A DNA stretch of 19,366 nt from the NCBI GenBank assembly GCA_003520455.1, contig DOUV01000384.1:1-19366 (forward strand), read 5' to 3'. The translations under genes and the position numbers were made by a program. Under the pieces are notes generated by a model that had not been told where the DNA came from, searched no databases, and saw nothing but the letters and a program-made list of their open reading frames with translations. Positions 7,018 through 15,632 of this stretch are shown here, piece by piece. The DNA comes from Chloroflexota bacterium (GTDB taxonomy: Bacteria; Chloroflexota; Anaerolineae; Ardenticatenales; Ardenticatenaceae). Each line of letters begins with the position of its first letter. Positions within the stretch are counted from its first letter, which is position 1.

Positions 7018-8555
7018 TCAGGTCAAAGACCACGATCTCGTGGTCCAGCAACTCAGGCAGCACCGCCTCCGCCCACTCGCCTGACCGGGCGACCGGCAGC
7101 GTTCGGCCGGAGACGAGACAGCGTGCCTCGTGCGCGACTGACTCACCATTTGGCACGCGCACGCGCACGGTCTGCCCACGGACCGGCAGCAGTTCGTGCA
7201 CCGGCGCCCGCCAGGCGTCCGGGTTCGTGAAGTTCACCAAGTGCACCTGCAGGCTCCGCTCCTGACGGTAGGGGTGCACCTCGATCAGGCCGGGGCCGGT
7301 TACCTGCGCTGGCTGCTCGCCGGGGAAAGCCCACTCCACGCTATTGCGCAGTAGCCGGCTGTAGTCCGGCGCGTTCGTGGCCATGAAGAACGCGTCCACG
7401 TTCCCGGGCCAGAACACCCGCCGGCCCTCACCTGCTGCCCCCTCCGTGAGCAAGACAAAGGGCAACCCGCTGTCACCCGTACGGGTAAATGCTTCCTCGG
7501 GCGGATACGTCGGGATGAGCGTCAGCGCCGCGCTGTGGGTGCCGGCGGCGGGCTGCACCGGCACCAAATAGTCTGTGCCTAGTGTGACCTCAGTCTCTTC
7601 CAAGCCGGTAAGGAGGCCATGCCGATCCCAGTTGTGGTGCAGCTGGGCGTAGGCGTGGGTTAGCGGGCCTGTGGTCGGCCAGCGCTGTGTGACGCCGAGC
7701 AAGTCGTCCAGCGCCCCACGAGTGCGCAATCGGCCCCACTCGTCGTAGGCACCCGTCTCGAACGTGGCCAAAACTGCCCCACCCCTTCTAGCAAAGCGCC
7801 GCACGTTCTCGGCCTCGTCGTCCGAGAGCGCCGCCACGTGCGACAGCACCAGCAGCTTGTATTGGGCGAGCGAAGCTTCGTCCAGCCGCACCACGTGCGC
7901 TAGGTCGAAGGGGATGCGGCTACGGAGCAGCGCGTAGTACATGCCGCGGAACGAGTCGCCGCCGGCGTGCAGCGGCGCCGCTGCACCCCAACCTGGGACC
8001 GGCGACGAGGCGCTGTGCACCACGTCGCTGCCGTGGGCCGCTCGGGGCAGGAATCGCTGCCGGTCGTGGAAGACGATCGCCACCTCGGCCAGGCTCTGCC
8101 GGTCGCGCAGCTCATCCTCATGTACGTGGTGCTAGCGGTACATGTCCGCCAGTGGGCCGAACTGGCGCTTGTCCGCCTGCACGCCGCCGATGATCGTGTA
8201 CCAGGGGCGCGAGTCCGCCAGCACCGCGTCGGCGATGTACAGTCGGTACTCCGCTTCCGGCTTGGCCACGTGGCGGGAGTAGCTATTAGAGGAGAAGATG
8301 TAAAAGTAGGGCTTCTGCGCACGGGTCAGCGCGCGCATCTTCTTGCCCTGTTCGCCCACCGCCCACAGTGGGTGGTCCCCGCGCCGGCTCTGGTTGTCGA
8401 CGTTGATCATCTCCGCCAAGTCGGCCAAAAGGCCACGGTCGGAGTGCTTGCCCATCCAGAACGTGCCCGGCTTGTGCTCCTTCACAGAGCCGTCCCAGAA
8501 GCGCCACAAGTCCTCCAGCCGGTGCTCGTGCCACCAATCACAATAAGGATGCCGC
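7013..8555 (-). pseudogene. GHL6/alpha-amylase-like glycosidase with beta-galactosidase trimerisation-like domain; 5'-truncated, internal TAG
   Basis: The frame is open from the junction with the upstream regulator (first recognisable residues HPYCDWWHEHRLEDLW near 8555) to TGA at 7013-7015, apart from one TAG at 8132-8134. The first part (to MYR) is the end of the catalytic barrel; homologues have Trp where the TAG occurs (MYR-stop-HHVHEDELRD). The part after it, beginning VAIVFHDRQRF, is the class-I-amidotransferase-like trimerisation domain (FDLAHVVRLDE, LSHVAALSDDEAENVRRFARRGG, TFETGAYDEWG), followed by a beta-sandwich tail. The N-terminal half with the catalytic residues is missing. Family recognition is from memory of this type of protein in Chloroflexota. 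The substrate is unknown. Confidence 0.75.
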
Positions 8556-10204
8556 CGCCCATCTGCAGACTAGCCAGGCCATCGGCAAAGGACCGGTGCG
8601 CTGCCTCCAGATCTCCGTTCGCCCAGTAGGCGAGCCCCAAGAGCACAGCTGTAGTTCCGCGCTGGTAATAGTCACCCTCCGGCAAGAGATCGAGTGCCCG
8701 CCGAGCGTACGTCACGGTGCCAGGCACATCGCCGAGCGCCTGAGCACGATAGGCACGGGCGTTGGCTATTGATGCGGGTAACGACCGAAACTGCTTTTCG
8801 TCCACCACGACCATCTCGGCCACGCCTATCTCGGGCGCTGGGGCTTCCTGTCGCTCACGCATGCTTGCCACCGTGTCCAACCACCGTTCAGCGTCTCGCA
8901 GACGGGCCTCAGCGGCCTCCAACTCGCCGCCATCCAGTAACGTCCAGGCATACACAACGCTGAGCACAGGCCTGGCGCGGATCAGCTTGTCAGGTAGCGC
9001 CTTCACCCAGCCGAGCATCGTGGCTTCCTGTCTACTCCTGCGCATTGCCGGCCATGCCAGCTCGACCAGGCCCGCCGCGCGCTCGAAATCTTCGGCGGCA
9101 AGCGCGTGCCGGACCGCATCGGATGGCAAATCGTTCTGCTCGTACCACTCGCTCGCCCGCTGATGCAGGATATAAACTCGATCGGGTTGCTCCTTCATCA
9201 GGCGCGCTTGCAGCACATCTGCGAAGAGGTGGTGATAGCGATACCACTGGCGCTTGTCATCCAGCGGAACGACGAACAGGTTGCCTCGCTCCAGGGCCTC
9301 CAGCATCCCTCTGCCATCTTCCTGGCCGGTGACGACATCGCAGAGTGGGCCACTTAACCGGTCGAGAATAGAGGTTTGCAGTAAGAAGCTGCGCACACGT
9401 TCGGGCTGACGCTGCAGCACCTCTTCGACCAGATAGTCGAGCACAAAACGGTGGCTGCCGGTGAAGGCCCGGATAAAGCTGGCGGTGTCTGCGCGCCCCT
9501 GCAGGGAGAGGGCCGCCATTTGCAGGCCGGCAATCCAGCCTTCGGTGCGAGTTTCCAGGGCGGCGATGTCCTCTGCCGAGAGGCCCAGGCTCATCACCTG
9601 GTTGAGGAAAGTGGCCGCTTCGTCGGGGGTGAAGCGCAGGTCGGTGGCGCGCAGCTGGTCAGCTCGTCCCGACCCGCAGGCGAGCTAGAGGCAGAGGCGG
9701 GTCGGAGCGGCTGGTAATTGCCAGATGCATCTGCGGCGGCAGATGGTCGAGCAGAAAGGTGAGGGCATTGTGGATCGGTCGGACTTCAATAAGATGGTAG
9801 TCGTCGAGGACGAGGATGAATTCTTGAGGAATCTCCGCGACTTCATTGATGAGGGATGTCAGGAACAATTCGGCTGACAGCCGCTGGAGAGATTGCAGGA
9901 GGCTCAGCATCCCAGCCCCTATGTCGGTGTCGATTGTCTGCAAGGCGGCGACAAAGTACGTCAGGAATTGGGATGGGTCATTGTCACTTTCGTCTAGCGA
10001 CAGCCAAGCGATAGGTCGTTTGCAACCAGCGACCCATTCGCTGACCAGCGTGGTTTTGCCAAAGCCAGCCGGGGCAGAGACGAGGGTGAGTTTATAAGCA
10101 AGTTGTAGACCCTGATTGAGCCGAACGATAAGCCGCGGCCGGGGAACCAGGTTCGGTCGGAGAGGTGGGATATAGAGTTTCGTCTTTAACAGCGTATCAG
10201 TCAC
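8534..10204 (-). pseudogene. MalT-type ATP-dependent LuxR-family regulator, frameshifted and truncated
   Basis: STAND-class regulator, probably starting at GTG 10204 (VTDTLLKTKLYIPPLRPN is the usual family start). It has Walker A APAGFGKTT at residues 44-52 and Walker B FILVLDDYH with Asp134-Asp135. Around 9660-9685 two single C bases seem to be missing: SRSDPPLPLARLR passes through two shifts to LRATDLRFTPDEA. The frame then continues through the winged-helix and TPR-like region (HLFADVLQARL, GLAYWANGDLEAAHRSFADG) until about 8534. The rest of the TPRs and the C-terminal LuxR helix-turn-helix, about 400 residues, are absent and replaced by the out-of-frame glycosidase. It likely once regulated the sugar cluster next to it. 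It cannot bind DNA as written. Confidence 0.85.
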
Positions 10205-10504
10205 ACAGACATTATAGCTGAAGTTTTGCAAAGTTGCCGGGCGAGTGGGCGACAACGTCTACTCATTGGCCCCCATCGCTGACCGGGATCGGGGGATTCT
10301 GGCGGTGGCCGCCGGATCTGGCGATCCGGCAGGAGCAGGTGGGGGAGCAGGTGAGCCGCAGGGCGGGCTGGGATCGGGGGCCGGTGGGGGCAGGGGGCGA
10401 GCAATGATCAGGCGGGGCAGATGGCGCCTCCAAATTTGTGAACCAGCTGGCAAAGTTACGGGTGGGCCTGGCGAAGCTGGAACTCGGGTAACGATAGGGG
10501 CCTG
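10205..10504. other. G-rich intergenic stretch with hairpin and G-tract cluster
   Basis: No convincing gene. A perfect 8-bp inverted repeat (GCCGGATC at 10311-10318, GATCCGGC at 10323-10330, 4-nt loop) is followed by six runs of three to five G at 10361-10397 separated by 1-5 nt, which fits a G-quadruplex pattern on the plus strand. A frame ending LAKLRVGLAKLELG-TAA (10450-10491, plus strand) could be the tail of a lost gene but was not recognised. The hairpin and G-tracts lie upstream of the MalT-like gene. Confidence 0.4.
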
Positions 10505-10792
10505 ATGGAGTTCGTGGCTTTCAGCGCTGACCAGGCAATTGCTTTGAACGTCAGCGCCTCGGACGATGACTTCACTTCACTCATCAGCAAACAACAGCCG
10601 GGCCGTGGGGAGGTGGAGGAAGTAGTGCAGGAGCATGTCCAACAATGGGGGATTAACGGTACAAGGCTGGCCGCATTACTATCAAGCGCAGCTTTGCATA
10701 CCACAGAAGCCGCCATGATTGCGACTGCTACAGCCTCGAGCCACCGCCCCCAGCTTTCTTCGTTTCGCCAGTTTCTGCTCGTCTTCTTCTGA
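10505..10792 (+). CDS. Doubtful hypothetical protein
   Basis: A 95-codon ORF with AGGGG about six nt before ATG. Residues 20-75 have a protein-like composition (SDDDFTSLISKQQPG, EVEEVVQEHVQQ), but the last 25 residues look like out-of-frame sequence. A longer minus-strand ORF (10456-10812) overlaps it, but its Cys/Ser-rich composition looks like a shadow. No family recognised. It may be a real small gene whose end has been altered, or chance. Confidence 0.3.
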   Translation: MEFVAFSADQAIALNVSASDDDFTSLISKQQPGRGEVEEVVQEHVQQWGINGTRLAALLSSAALHTTEAAMIATATASSHRPQLSSFRQFLLVFF

Positions 10793-11046
10793 AACTCCCA
10801 GACGCGACCCACAACAAGCCAGCATCCACCTCACTACTCGTGTCGTTCTTGATACGCCTCGGACCCCGTCGGTATCGAAGCGGAGGAGCAAGAAGGAACG
10901 GGCCGATCACTCGGCCCGCCCAGAGCTCAAAACCAGCGCCCCGGTCCCCTGGTTGGAAGGAATTCAGCCGGGGAAAGTCTCCCCTCGCCGCGAGGCCGCT
11001 AACGTTGTATTCCGATGCCGAAAAAGCTCGTGCGACCTCGCGGGAT
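10793..11046. other. Non-coding or unrecognised spacer
   Basis: I see no supported gene. A 6-bp inverted repeat (GGGCCG/CGGCCC, near 10901-10920) lacks a T-run. A 19-codon ORF starting MPKKLVRPRGIWYRQ at about 11015 ends just before the promoter and was not recognised. Confidence 0.3.
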
Positions 11047-11075
11047 TTGGTACAGACAGGCTAAGTTCCTATAAT
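11047..11075 (+). promoter_or_regulatory. Candidate sigma-70-type promoter
   Basis: TTGGTA at 11047-11052, a 17-nt spacer and TATAAT at 11070-11075. It points toward the three-gene cluster that starts at 11203 and would leave a leader of about 120 nt. Confidence 0.6.
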
Positions 11076-11202
11076 GGATTCTCTGATTCAACTGTTTCGC
11101 GAACACCCAGCAGAGGAATCTGGGCGCTCACTGGCGCCACTCCCCGCACGAGTCTCCCCTTCCAGTCAAACCAGTATGTAGGACGGGTCCGAAGGGAGTG
11201 CT

Positions 11203-11496
11203 ATGGTAGAAGCGAAGGGTCTCCGCTCCAAGCTCTTTATTTATGTAATTGCGGTTGTGATTTTGGCCCTGGCCTGGTTTTACGCGGTTCACGAAGCATT
11301 TCCCGAGCCGATCCGTGCCCCGACCTCGCTCTTGCTCGCGCCGGTCGCCATTGCCTCTGGCGCGGCCTACGTCCTCCGCCTCAACATCGATGTCTATCAC
11401 ACGCTTCCTCTCGTGTTCATGATTGAGCTGATAGCACTGCCCTTCTATTCGCTTTGGCTCGCGCGCTCTGGAGAAGGATCAGGACGCAATGAGTGA
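11203..11496 (+). CDS. Small integral membrane protein
   Basis: 97 residues with three hydrophobic segments (about 10-30, LFIYVIAVVILALAWFYAV; 42-61; 68-88, with LPLVFMIELIALPFYSLWLA) and a short charged C-terminus. AAGGGAG lies six nt before ATG, and a good promoter lies 130 nt upstream. It ends in TGA and overlaps the next small gene by 8 nt, suggesting translational coupling. No known family was recognised, so the function is unknown. Confidence 0.65.
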   Translation: MVEAKGLRSKLFIYVIAVVILALAWFYAVHEAFPEPIRAPTSLLLAPVAIASGAAYVLRLNIDVYHTLPLVFMIELIALPFYSLWLARSGEGSGRNE

Positions 11497-11644
11497 AGTG
11501 GCCGCGACAGGCCGTGCCTGGTTTGATGTCAATCACCTGGCGAACCCGCCTGTGCCTGCCGAGAAGCTGATGTTGGCTCTGCTTCGTCCCCTCGGGCGGG
11601 TGCCTGGCTACTGGGAGTCGAGCAAGGAGTCTCGCGATGACTGA
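11489..11644 (+). CDS. 51-residue protein of unknown function
   Basis: ATG at 11489 lies inside the end of the membrane-protein gene, and the TGA at 11642-11644 lies inside the start of the DinB gene, so both junctions are 8-nt overlaps. GGAGAAGGATCAGGA precedes the start. The product begins MSEVAATGRAWFDVNHLANP and ends GYWESSKESRDD. It has no membrane segment or Cys motif and was not recognised. The tight packing is the main argument that it is translated. Alternatively, it is the end of a larger gene that has lost its beginning. Confidence 0.5.
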   Translation: MSEVAATGRAWFDVNHLANPPVPAEKLMLALLRPLGRVPGYWESSKESRDD

Positions 11645-12134
11645 GAATATTCTGGTGAAGTTATTCGAGCACAACAACTGGGCGAACAGCCAGATCATTC
11701 AGGCTTGCTCGGTCCTGAGTGACGAGCAACTCGATGCTGAACCCCAGTCCGCCACGAGAGGGAGCATTCGCCAAACCTTGTTGCATCTCGTGGCTTCGCA
11801 GCAGGGTTACTTGTCCCTCCTGACCCTGCCAATTGAAGCGAGACGCAATGCCTCCCCGGCATTCGACGAGTTGCAGCAGTCCGCGAGCACTAGCGGAGAA
11901 GGCTTGCTGGCCCTGGCGAGAGACGAGTCGAGCAACCCCCTGAAGACTCGACTCCAAACGACGGAGGGGTACTTCGTGGAGCCTTGGGTCGTCATGGTTC
12001 AGGTCATTAACCATGCGACCGAACACCGCGAGCAGATAAGCAGCATGCTCACCGCTCTGGGAGTGACTCCTCCAGACCTTGATGGTTGGACTTATGGAGA
12101 GGTTACCCATGCGCTCATCCCGATAGCAACCTGA
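11637..12134 (+). CDS. DinB-family four-helix-bundle protein
   Basis: 165 residues, the usual DinB/YfiT-like length. The three histidines of the metal site are in place: His50 in LLHLVASQQGYL, and His126 and His130 in NHATEHREQISSML. The N-terminus (LVKLFEHNNWANSQII) is the typical first helix. Members bind divalent metal; some are thiol-dependent S-transferases, but the substrate here cannot be inferred. The gene is the last of a three-gene overlapping set, with GCAAGGAG upstream of ATG. It ends in TGA and is intact. Confidence 0.85.
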   Translation: MTENILVKLFEHNNWANSQIIQACSVLSDEQLDAEPQSATRGSIRQTLLHLVASQQGYLSLLTLPIEARRNASPAFDELQQSASTSGEGLLALARDESSNPLKTRLQTTEGYFVEPWVVMVQVINHATEHREQISSMLTALGVTPPDLDGWTYGEVTHALIPIAT

Positions 12135-12250
12135 TCGAAGCCAGTGGTCTTCGAAAGGGCGGCAACCGTATAGCGGGTGCAACCATCGCGGACGGGTTGG
12201 GTGTAGCGGCCGTAAGACAGGGGTTCGTAGCGCCAATCAGCAGGTAAGCT

Positions 12251-12892
12251 CTACGACTGGCCCACGCCGGTGCCCCGCCTGCGGCGCTCAGCGCTCGATA
12301 AGTACCGATCCGCGTGTCGGATAACCCACTGGCGTTGTCCTCCTGGCCAGCTGAGGAACGGCATGTTGACCACCGCACCGGGCTGCTCAATTGTGAGTTC
12401 CCCTGCGGGTTCGGCTTCCAACACTTCATCGGCCGACAGCAATTCGCGGGCATTGGCCTCATCCACCCAAGTGATAAGGTTGACGGTGCGCAGGGGGCTA
12501 TAGTCGTCCGTTCCGGGTGGGTTATCAAACACATCCGGCTGGAACCCAAACGGTCCATCACCTTTGATGCCATTTTGGAAGACATAGACGTTCGCCCGAG
12601 CTGATTCAGGCACGTCCGCTAACTCAGGAACCACCAGGACGGGCGAGCCCATCATCGCGGTGAGCATGTCGGCCACCTGAGGGGTGGAGGCCTCGGTGTG
12701 GATGAAGCGGATTTCCTGTCCCTCGGTAAACCCTCTCACCGGTGGCACCACGAGTGCGTCAGCTTCCATGCCGTCCATACTCCCACCGCCCATCTGCGGT
12801 TGGGCCTCAGTGGGCAGGAGCGTCGTGTAGGCCAAGACAAAGCTGGCCATGATGAGCGCCACGAGGACGGTCACGATCAAATTGCGTTGCAT
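12251..12892 (-). CDS. Exported DUF7482-type protein
   Basis: 213 residues. Residues 4-22 form an uncleaved or cleavable signal sequence (NLIVTVLVALIMASFVLAY), followed by a Met/Gly-rich linker (QMGGGSMDGMEA) and a domain that matches what I recall of DUF7482: GQEIRFIHTEASTPQVADML, MMGSPVLVVPELADVPE, NVYVFQNGIKGDGPFGFQPDVFDNPPG and VVNMPFLSWPGG. The function of this domain is not established. AGGAGG lies six nt before ATG. The last 26 residues (from QRQWVIRHADRYL, Arg-rich) do not look like part of the domain and may be acquired sequence; the gene ends in TAG. An IS5-family element lies 75 bp upstream of the start and may have replaced its promoter. Confidence 0.75.
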   Translation of the reverse strand: MQRNLIVTVLVALIMASFVLAYTTLLPTEAQPQMGGGSMDGMEADALVVPPVRGFTEGQEIRFIHTEASTPQVADMLTAMMGSPVLVVPELADVPESARANVYVFQNGIKGDGPFGFQPDVFDNPPGTDDYSPLRTVNLITWVDEANARELLSADEVLEAEPAGELTIEQPGAVVNMPFLSWPGGQRQWVIRHADRYLSSAERRRRGTGVGQS

Positions 12893-12966
12893 TTGTCACC
12901 TCCTTTCTTTTATTCCTCTCTACGAGACGCACTGATCACAGACGTTGGTGATTTTTCGCGATACTG

Positions 12967-13951
12967 AGAGCGTGTTTGGAAAAATGTTCATACACTTAGG
13001 CCGCCTGTTTCAGAGCCAGGCCCATCGATTCGGGAAGCCGCCTATCTTTGTACGGAATCGGAATATCCGCATTGGGTGCAATTGACGCAGCATCAAATGA
13101 ATGGAGGCGATGTCAATCGTCACTTCACTATTCCACCCATGACGCTCATAATCTTTGCTGAGACGCCGATAGCGATTGAGCCAGGCAATCGTGCGTTCAA
13201 TTACCCAGCGATATTTCTGCACCACAACCCCCTTTTTGATCTTCGGATTTCTCGACAATCTCGAGTTCGACACCGAAATCTTCTTGGAGCCATACTGCCA
13301 AGTCGCCGCGATACGCTTGATCCGCCAGGATCTTCTTGATGGATGAATACTCATTGAGCACCAGATCCAAGAGTTCTTCGCCGCCGACGGTGTCATGGGT
13401 ATTGGCCGGATGAACCAGAGTTCCCAACAGATTGCCCTGCGTATCGGAGACAAGTTGGCGTTTACGTCCTTTGACCTGCTTATTGCCATCAATCCCGCGT
13501 ATACCGCCGACTTCGGTCGTTTTGACCGACTGGTTGTCGATCAGCCCCATTGAAGGGGTCGAGGCGCGCCCGACGGCCAGCCGCCGCCGTTCGACCAAGC
13601 GACGATTGATTTCCAGCCAGGTCCCAGCCTCCGTCCATTTGTCGAAGGAATACCGGACGCTTGGCCAAGCCGGAAAATCTTTCGGCAAAAGCCGCCATTG
13701 GCAGCCAGCTCGCGTCAAATAGATCAATGCATTCAATACCAGGCGCAAGCACAAGCTGGTGGGACGGCCGCGCTTCGACCGGCGCTCGATCAGCGGCGCA
13801 ATCAGGTCATCCTGCTCATCGGTCACATCCGTCTCGTAGATCACTGTTGCCTGTTCGCTCACTTTGGTTCCTTTCGGGCTCATCCATAGAAGATATTCCA
13901 CATCTTGTGTATTATGGCCATTTCTATCAAATCATTTTCCAAACACGCTCT
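12967..13951 (-). mobile_element. IS5-family insertion sequence (two-frame transposase)
   Basis: Perfect 17-bp terminal inverted repeats (AGAGCGTGTTTGGAAAA inward from 12967, and its complement ending at 13951) bound 985 bp with a single two-frame transposase on the minus strand. Flanking bases (CTG on the left, AAA on the right) show no target duplication. The right end abuts the first recognisable base of the IS256 terminal repeat. Confidence 0.9.
13010..13883 (-). CDS. IS5-family transposase, probably made by -1 frameshifting
   Basis: The first frame, from ATG 13883 (or GTG 13901), encodes the N-terminal DUF4096-like domain (LIAPLIERRSKRGRPTSL, GCQWRLLPKDFPAWPSVRY), the first catalytic Asp in GLIDNQSVKTT and the second in ILADQAYRGD. 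At a run of five A and five G (13237-13228) the frame must slip by -1. The second frame then gives VVVQKYRWVIERTIAWLNRYRRL with the catalytic Glu, ending in TGA at 13010-13012. Two overlapping frames are common in IS427/IS1031-type members of the family, so this may be a programmed shift on AAA rather than damage. The parts together make about 290 residues. Confidence 0.85.
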
Positions 13952-15220
13952 AAAAGTGGCAGGGCACCCTGTTGAATCGGTGCGACATTACGATGCCTGG
14001 AAGGTGAGATAGGCACGCCCGGCGAGCCAGTCGTCGCTGATCTCCATGAGAATGGCGGACACCAAGCGCAGACAGGCGGCGTCATTGGGGAAGATGCCAA
14101 CGACGCGCGAGCGGCGCCGAATCTCTTCGTTGAGGCGTTCGACGCCGTTGGTGGTGCGCAGGAGCCGGCGATGGGTGTCCGGAAAGGCCAAGACGGTCAA
14201 GCCCTCGGGGAGCCAGGTCGCCAGCTTGGGCGCACGTTGCTCGTCCTGCCTGACCGTGGCGGCCAGGAGCGTATCGGCCTCAGCACGGTCCCGGGCGTTG
14301 AAAATGGCCCGAATGTCAGCCGCCACCTCAGCTTGCATGTCCTGGCGCGGGCCATAGGCCTGAGCATTCTGGTGTAGATGAAACTGGCAGCGTTGCCAGG
14401 GGACGCCACCGAAGACCGCGCGCCGGGCGGCTTTCAAGCCCTCATGCGCGTCGCTGATAATCAGCTGTACCCCGCGCCGCCCGCGATCTACCCGACTTTG
14501 TAGGAAGGTGCGCCAGTGCACTTCGGCCTCACTCAGACTCACCGACGTTCCCAACACCTGGCGTTTGCCCTGGCGATCCACCCCGGTGGCGATCAGCACG
14601 GCAGCATCGCGCACCTGACCGTCCTGACGCACCCGTTCATCGCGCGCGTCCAGATAGAGATAGACGATCTCCCCCAAGGGGCGCGTGCGCTAAGCCTCCA
14701 GAATCGGATCCAACTGCGCCGTCGCACGACTGACCTGGGTCGAACTCACCTCGCAGCCACACAACTGCTCGGTAATGGCGGCCACCTTGCGCGTCGAGAC
14801 GCCCTGCACGTACATCTCGGCTAGCGCCAGCCGCAGCGCCCGCTCGCTGCGCCAGCCCTTCTCCAGCGCGGGTGGATAAAACCTACCCTCACGCACTTGG
14901 GGCCCGTCGAAGGTGATCGCCCCCACCCGCGTCGTCACCGTTTTCGGCTTGTAGCCGTTTGCCTGACCCCGCCGTGCGCTCGATCGTTCATACGGCTTCA
15001 CGCCCAAATGCTTCTGGCGTTCGGCCACCATCGCCGTATTGATCCGCACCCGGATCAGCTCCGGCAGCGCCGCCAGCCCCTCAGCGGCGATCTGTTCCAG
15101 CCATTCTTCCGGTATGCTATACTCCTGCTCATAGGCCATGTGGGTCTCTCCTTTGCGGTTTGGCGACTCAAAGGATACCCCATGGCCTCTTCCTTTCCGA
15201 GACCAGCTCCACTTTTACAG
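13952..15220 (-). mobile_element. IS256-family insertion sequence
   Basis: One Mutator-type transposase gene on the minus strand. The right end is CCACTTTTACAG (ending 15220) and the left begins AAAAGTGGCAGGG at 13952, consistent with the TGTAAAAGTGG-type ends of this family. The leftmost two or three bases appear replaced by the IS5 end, so the IS5 element probably landed in, or recombined at, the IS256 terminal repeat. Confidence 0.75.
13988..15139 (-). pseudogene. IS256-family (Mutator-type) transposase with one internal TAG
   Basis: A 383-codon frame from ATG 15139 (AAGGAG ten nt upstream) to TAA 13988, interrupted only by TAG at 14690-14692. The N-terminal half contains the family block GWRSERALRLALAEMYVQGVSTRKV. 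The catalytic triad lies after the stop: Asp in LYLDARDERVR, Asp in LIISDAHEGLKAA and Glu in NGVERLNEEIRRRSR. At the TAG the context is LDPILEA-stop-RTRPLGE; family members have Trp there (LEAWRxRPLGE, from memory). A single TGG to TAG change explains it. Without suppression the product ends before the first catalytic Asp. Confidence 0.9.
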
Positions 15221-15228
15221 AAACCAAT

Positions 15229-15349
15229 GGACACTGTTGGCGAATTGGTGCAAGTGGCGGGTGCCTGTTTGTAGTGCGCGCTTCAGCGCGCTAAAGCGCG
15301 CACGACGAACTGCTCGCCCTCCCTGGAGACGATTTCGCCAACAGTGTCC
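15229..15349. mobile_element. 121-bp MITE-like element with target duplication
   Basis: Perfect 16-bp terminal inverted repeats (GGACACTGTTGGCGAA at 15229-15244 and its complement at 15334-15349) are flanked by the 5-bp direct repeat CCAAT (15224-15228 and 15350-15354). The centre (15274-15303) is a 30-nt near-perfect palindrome rich in GCGC. It has no coding capacity, so it would depend on a transposase elsewhere. It sits within 10 bp of the IS256 end. Confidence 0.75.
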
Positions 15350-15433
15350 CCAATGGACACGATCCCGTCGCCAGAGAGCGACGACAAAAAGTGTGTAGAG
15401 AAACATCACAATCGTGCTGATTCGTTTTAACAT
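15350..15433 (-). pseudogene. 5' fragment of a gene for an exported or membrane protein
   Basis: An ATG at 15433 preceded by GAGAGAG starts MLKRISTIVMFLYTLFVVAL, a typical signal or anchor sequence, followed by WRRDRVHW. There the MITE begins. Beyond the MITE the frame would enter the end of the IS256 element and stop at once. The rest of the gene is missing, probably removed by the IS256 insertion. No function can be given. Confidence 0.4.
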
Positions 15434-15632
15434 GGCTCTCTCATCTCTTCGCCTTGTCGTCCCGCCTGACAAGTTATGATGACCACCATAAATTGGACCA
15501 CAAGCTAAGGTGGATCGTGCTATAATCCAAGAGCTTGTGGGGGAATTCAATTGGCCAGCAAACAATGGGCCTGCAGGCAGTCATCAGAAGTTGCTCGACG
15601 TGGGGGAGCTGAGGCTGGGATGGTGCTGCTAA

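Noticed and set aside
11074..11181. 35-codon ORF beginning MDSLIQLFREH
   Set aside because: Its ATG overlaps the -10 box of the promoter and it has no ribosome binding site.
15494..15526. TTGGAC and TATAAT as a promoter upstream of the IS701 element
   Set aside because: The spacing is about 22 nt, too long for a sigma-70 promoter, and no better -35 was found at 16-18 nt.
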